Virus record (IMG/VR): IMGVR_UViG_3300032294_002706 | Span: 62,001-126,000 of that record | DNA length: 64,000 nucleotides | Direction: 5' to 3' (one strand) | Source: a virus | Part shown: piece by piece, positions 63,665 through 64,000 of the stretch | Numbering within the stretch: the first letter of the stretch is position 1 | Layout: every line of letters begins with the position of its first letter | Notes under the pieces: generated by a model | What the model saw: the letters and a program-made list of their open reading frames with translations, nothing else | Told to the model about the DNA's origin: nothing | Databases searched by the model: none | Program-made: the position numbers and the translations under genes

Positions 63665-64000
63665 TTTTTAATTCTACCGCTTTTATTAGTAAACTTGCCG
63701 TTGCATAGTTGGTTGCAATCGGAATATTGTGCACATTACATAAGCGCAACAGCATTTGCACATCGACCTCATGTGGATGTGATGAGAGCGGATCAATGAA
63801 GAATATCACTCCATCCACCTTGCCTTCCACTAGTTCGGCTGCAATTTGTGCATCTCCACCCTGAGGCCCTGAGAATTTTCGCTGAACGCTAAGACCTGCA
63901 TGCTCAATGTGAGCACCGGTTGTGCCAGTAGCGACCAACTGATTCTGTTTAAAAAAGTCAAGACGTTTCATGATGAATGCTACCATGTCCGCCTTTTTAT
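63657..64000 (-). CDS. mgsA: methylglyoxal synthase, partial at the window edge
   Basis: At least 109 residues; the frame stays open to 64000 and the sequence before the first ATG (KKADMVAF) also matches the family, so the true start lies outside. QLVATGTTGAHIEHAG is the phosphate-binding region, FSGPQGGDAQIAAEL carries the catalytic Asp, and IFFIDPLSSHPHEVDVQML the active-site His. NIPIATNYATASLLI also fits. The enzyme turns dihydroxyacetone phosphate into methylglyoxal plus phosphate. It is unusual in a phage; it could free phosphate or alter host glycolysis. Confidence 0.9.
   Translation of the reverse strand, partial: KKADMVAFIMKRLDFFKQNQLVATGTTGAHIEHAGLSVQRKFSGPQGGDAQIAAELVEGKVDGVIFFIDPLSSHPHEVDVQMLLRLCNVHNIPIATNYATASLLIKAVELKNG

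Noticed and set aside
1-64000. CRISPR arrays, rRNA genes or insertion sequences
   Set aside because: I see no regular direct repeats with spacers, no rRNA-like segment and no transposase; the only mobile-type genes are the two GIY-YIG endonucleases.

Overview
The window is part of a large, AT-rich myovirus genome with a T4-type core. Recognisable T4-like parts are the major capsid protein (gp23), prohead protease (gp21) joined to a scaffold, portal (gp20), gp4, tail tube (gp19), baseplate parts (gp5, gp25, gp27, gp53, gp48/gp54-like), UvsW, UvsY-like, primase gp61 and the C-terminal part of a family B DNA polymerase. Genes almost never have a purine-rich Shine-Dalgarno sequence; starts are preceded by A/T-rich stretches. 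This, with the low GC, suggests a Bacteroidota (flavobacterial) host, an inference from style only. Many minus-strand genes have a T4-late-like box (TATAAATA or AATAAATA). The 49-57 kb block instead has TATAATAA boxes.

Layout. 0-9.4 kb (minus): small virion or packaged proteins, tail tube, capsid, protease/scaffold and a DnaJ. 9.5-14.5 kb (plus): an island of glycosyltransferases and an FkbM methyltransferase. 14.4-20.5 kb (minus): baseplate hub and spike. 20.6-25.5 kb (minus): candidate packaged proteins and a ferritin-like protein. 25.6-29.7 kb (plus): a metallophosphatase and deoxysugar genes, including an E1-type 3-dehydrase. 29.8-32.8 kb (minus): ligase-like/nucleotidyltransferase, P-loop kinase and HAD genes resembling nucleic-acid end repair. 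32.8-35.3 kb (plus): UvsY-like and UvsW. 35.3-37.8 kb (minus): packaged-type proteins. 37.9-44.4 kb (plus): polymerase C-part, primase, gp4, portal and a sugar epimerase. 44.4-47.5 kb (minus): gp25, a neck-like protein, packaged-type proteins and two fused gene remnants. 47.5-56.4 kb (minus): a ClpC-like unfoldase and many small genes. 56.4-57.8 kb: eight tRNAs split by a GIY-YIG endonuclease gene. 58-61 kb (minus): packaged-type proteins including a phosphoribosyltransferase. 61-64 kb (minus): a second GIY-YIG gene, an Fe-S helicase and a methylglyoxal synthase cut by the window edge.

The most unusual signal is a short motif (hydrophobic-x-x-F/Y-x-x-F/Y-hydrophobic-x-E) in about 22 otherwise unrelated proteins, all on the minus strand. 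It closely resembles the T4 internal-protein capsid-targeting sequence with its gp21 cleavage site. The phage may therefore load a large, diverse set of proteins into its head. The second is a helicase whose 3' end appears to have been replaced by an incoming segment carrying a homing endonuclease, with the old 3' end left behind downstream of the endonuclease gene. The protease/scaffold reading frame also has an internal promoter and start, an arrangement like lambda C/Nu3.
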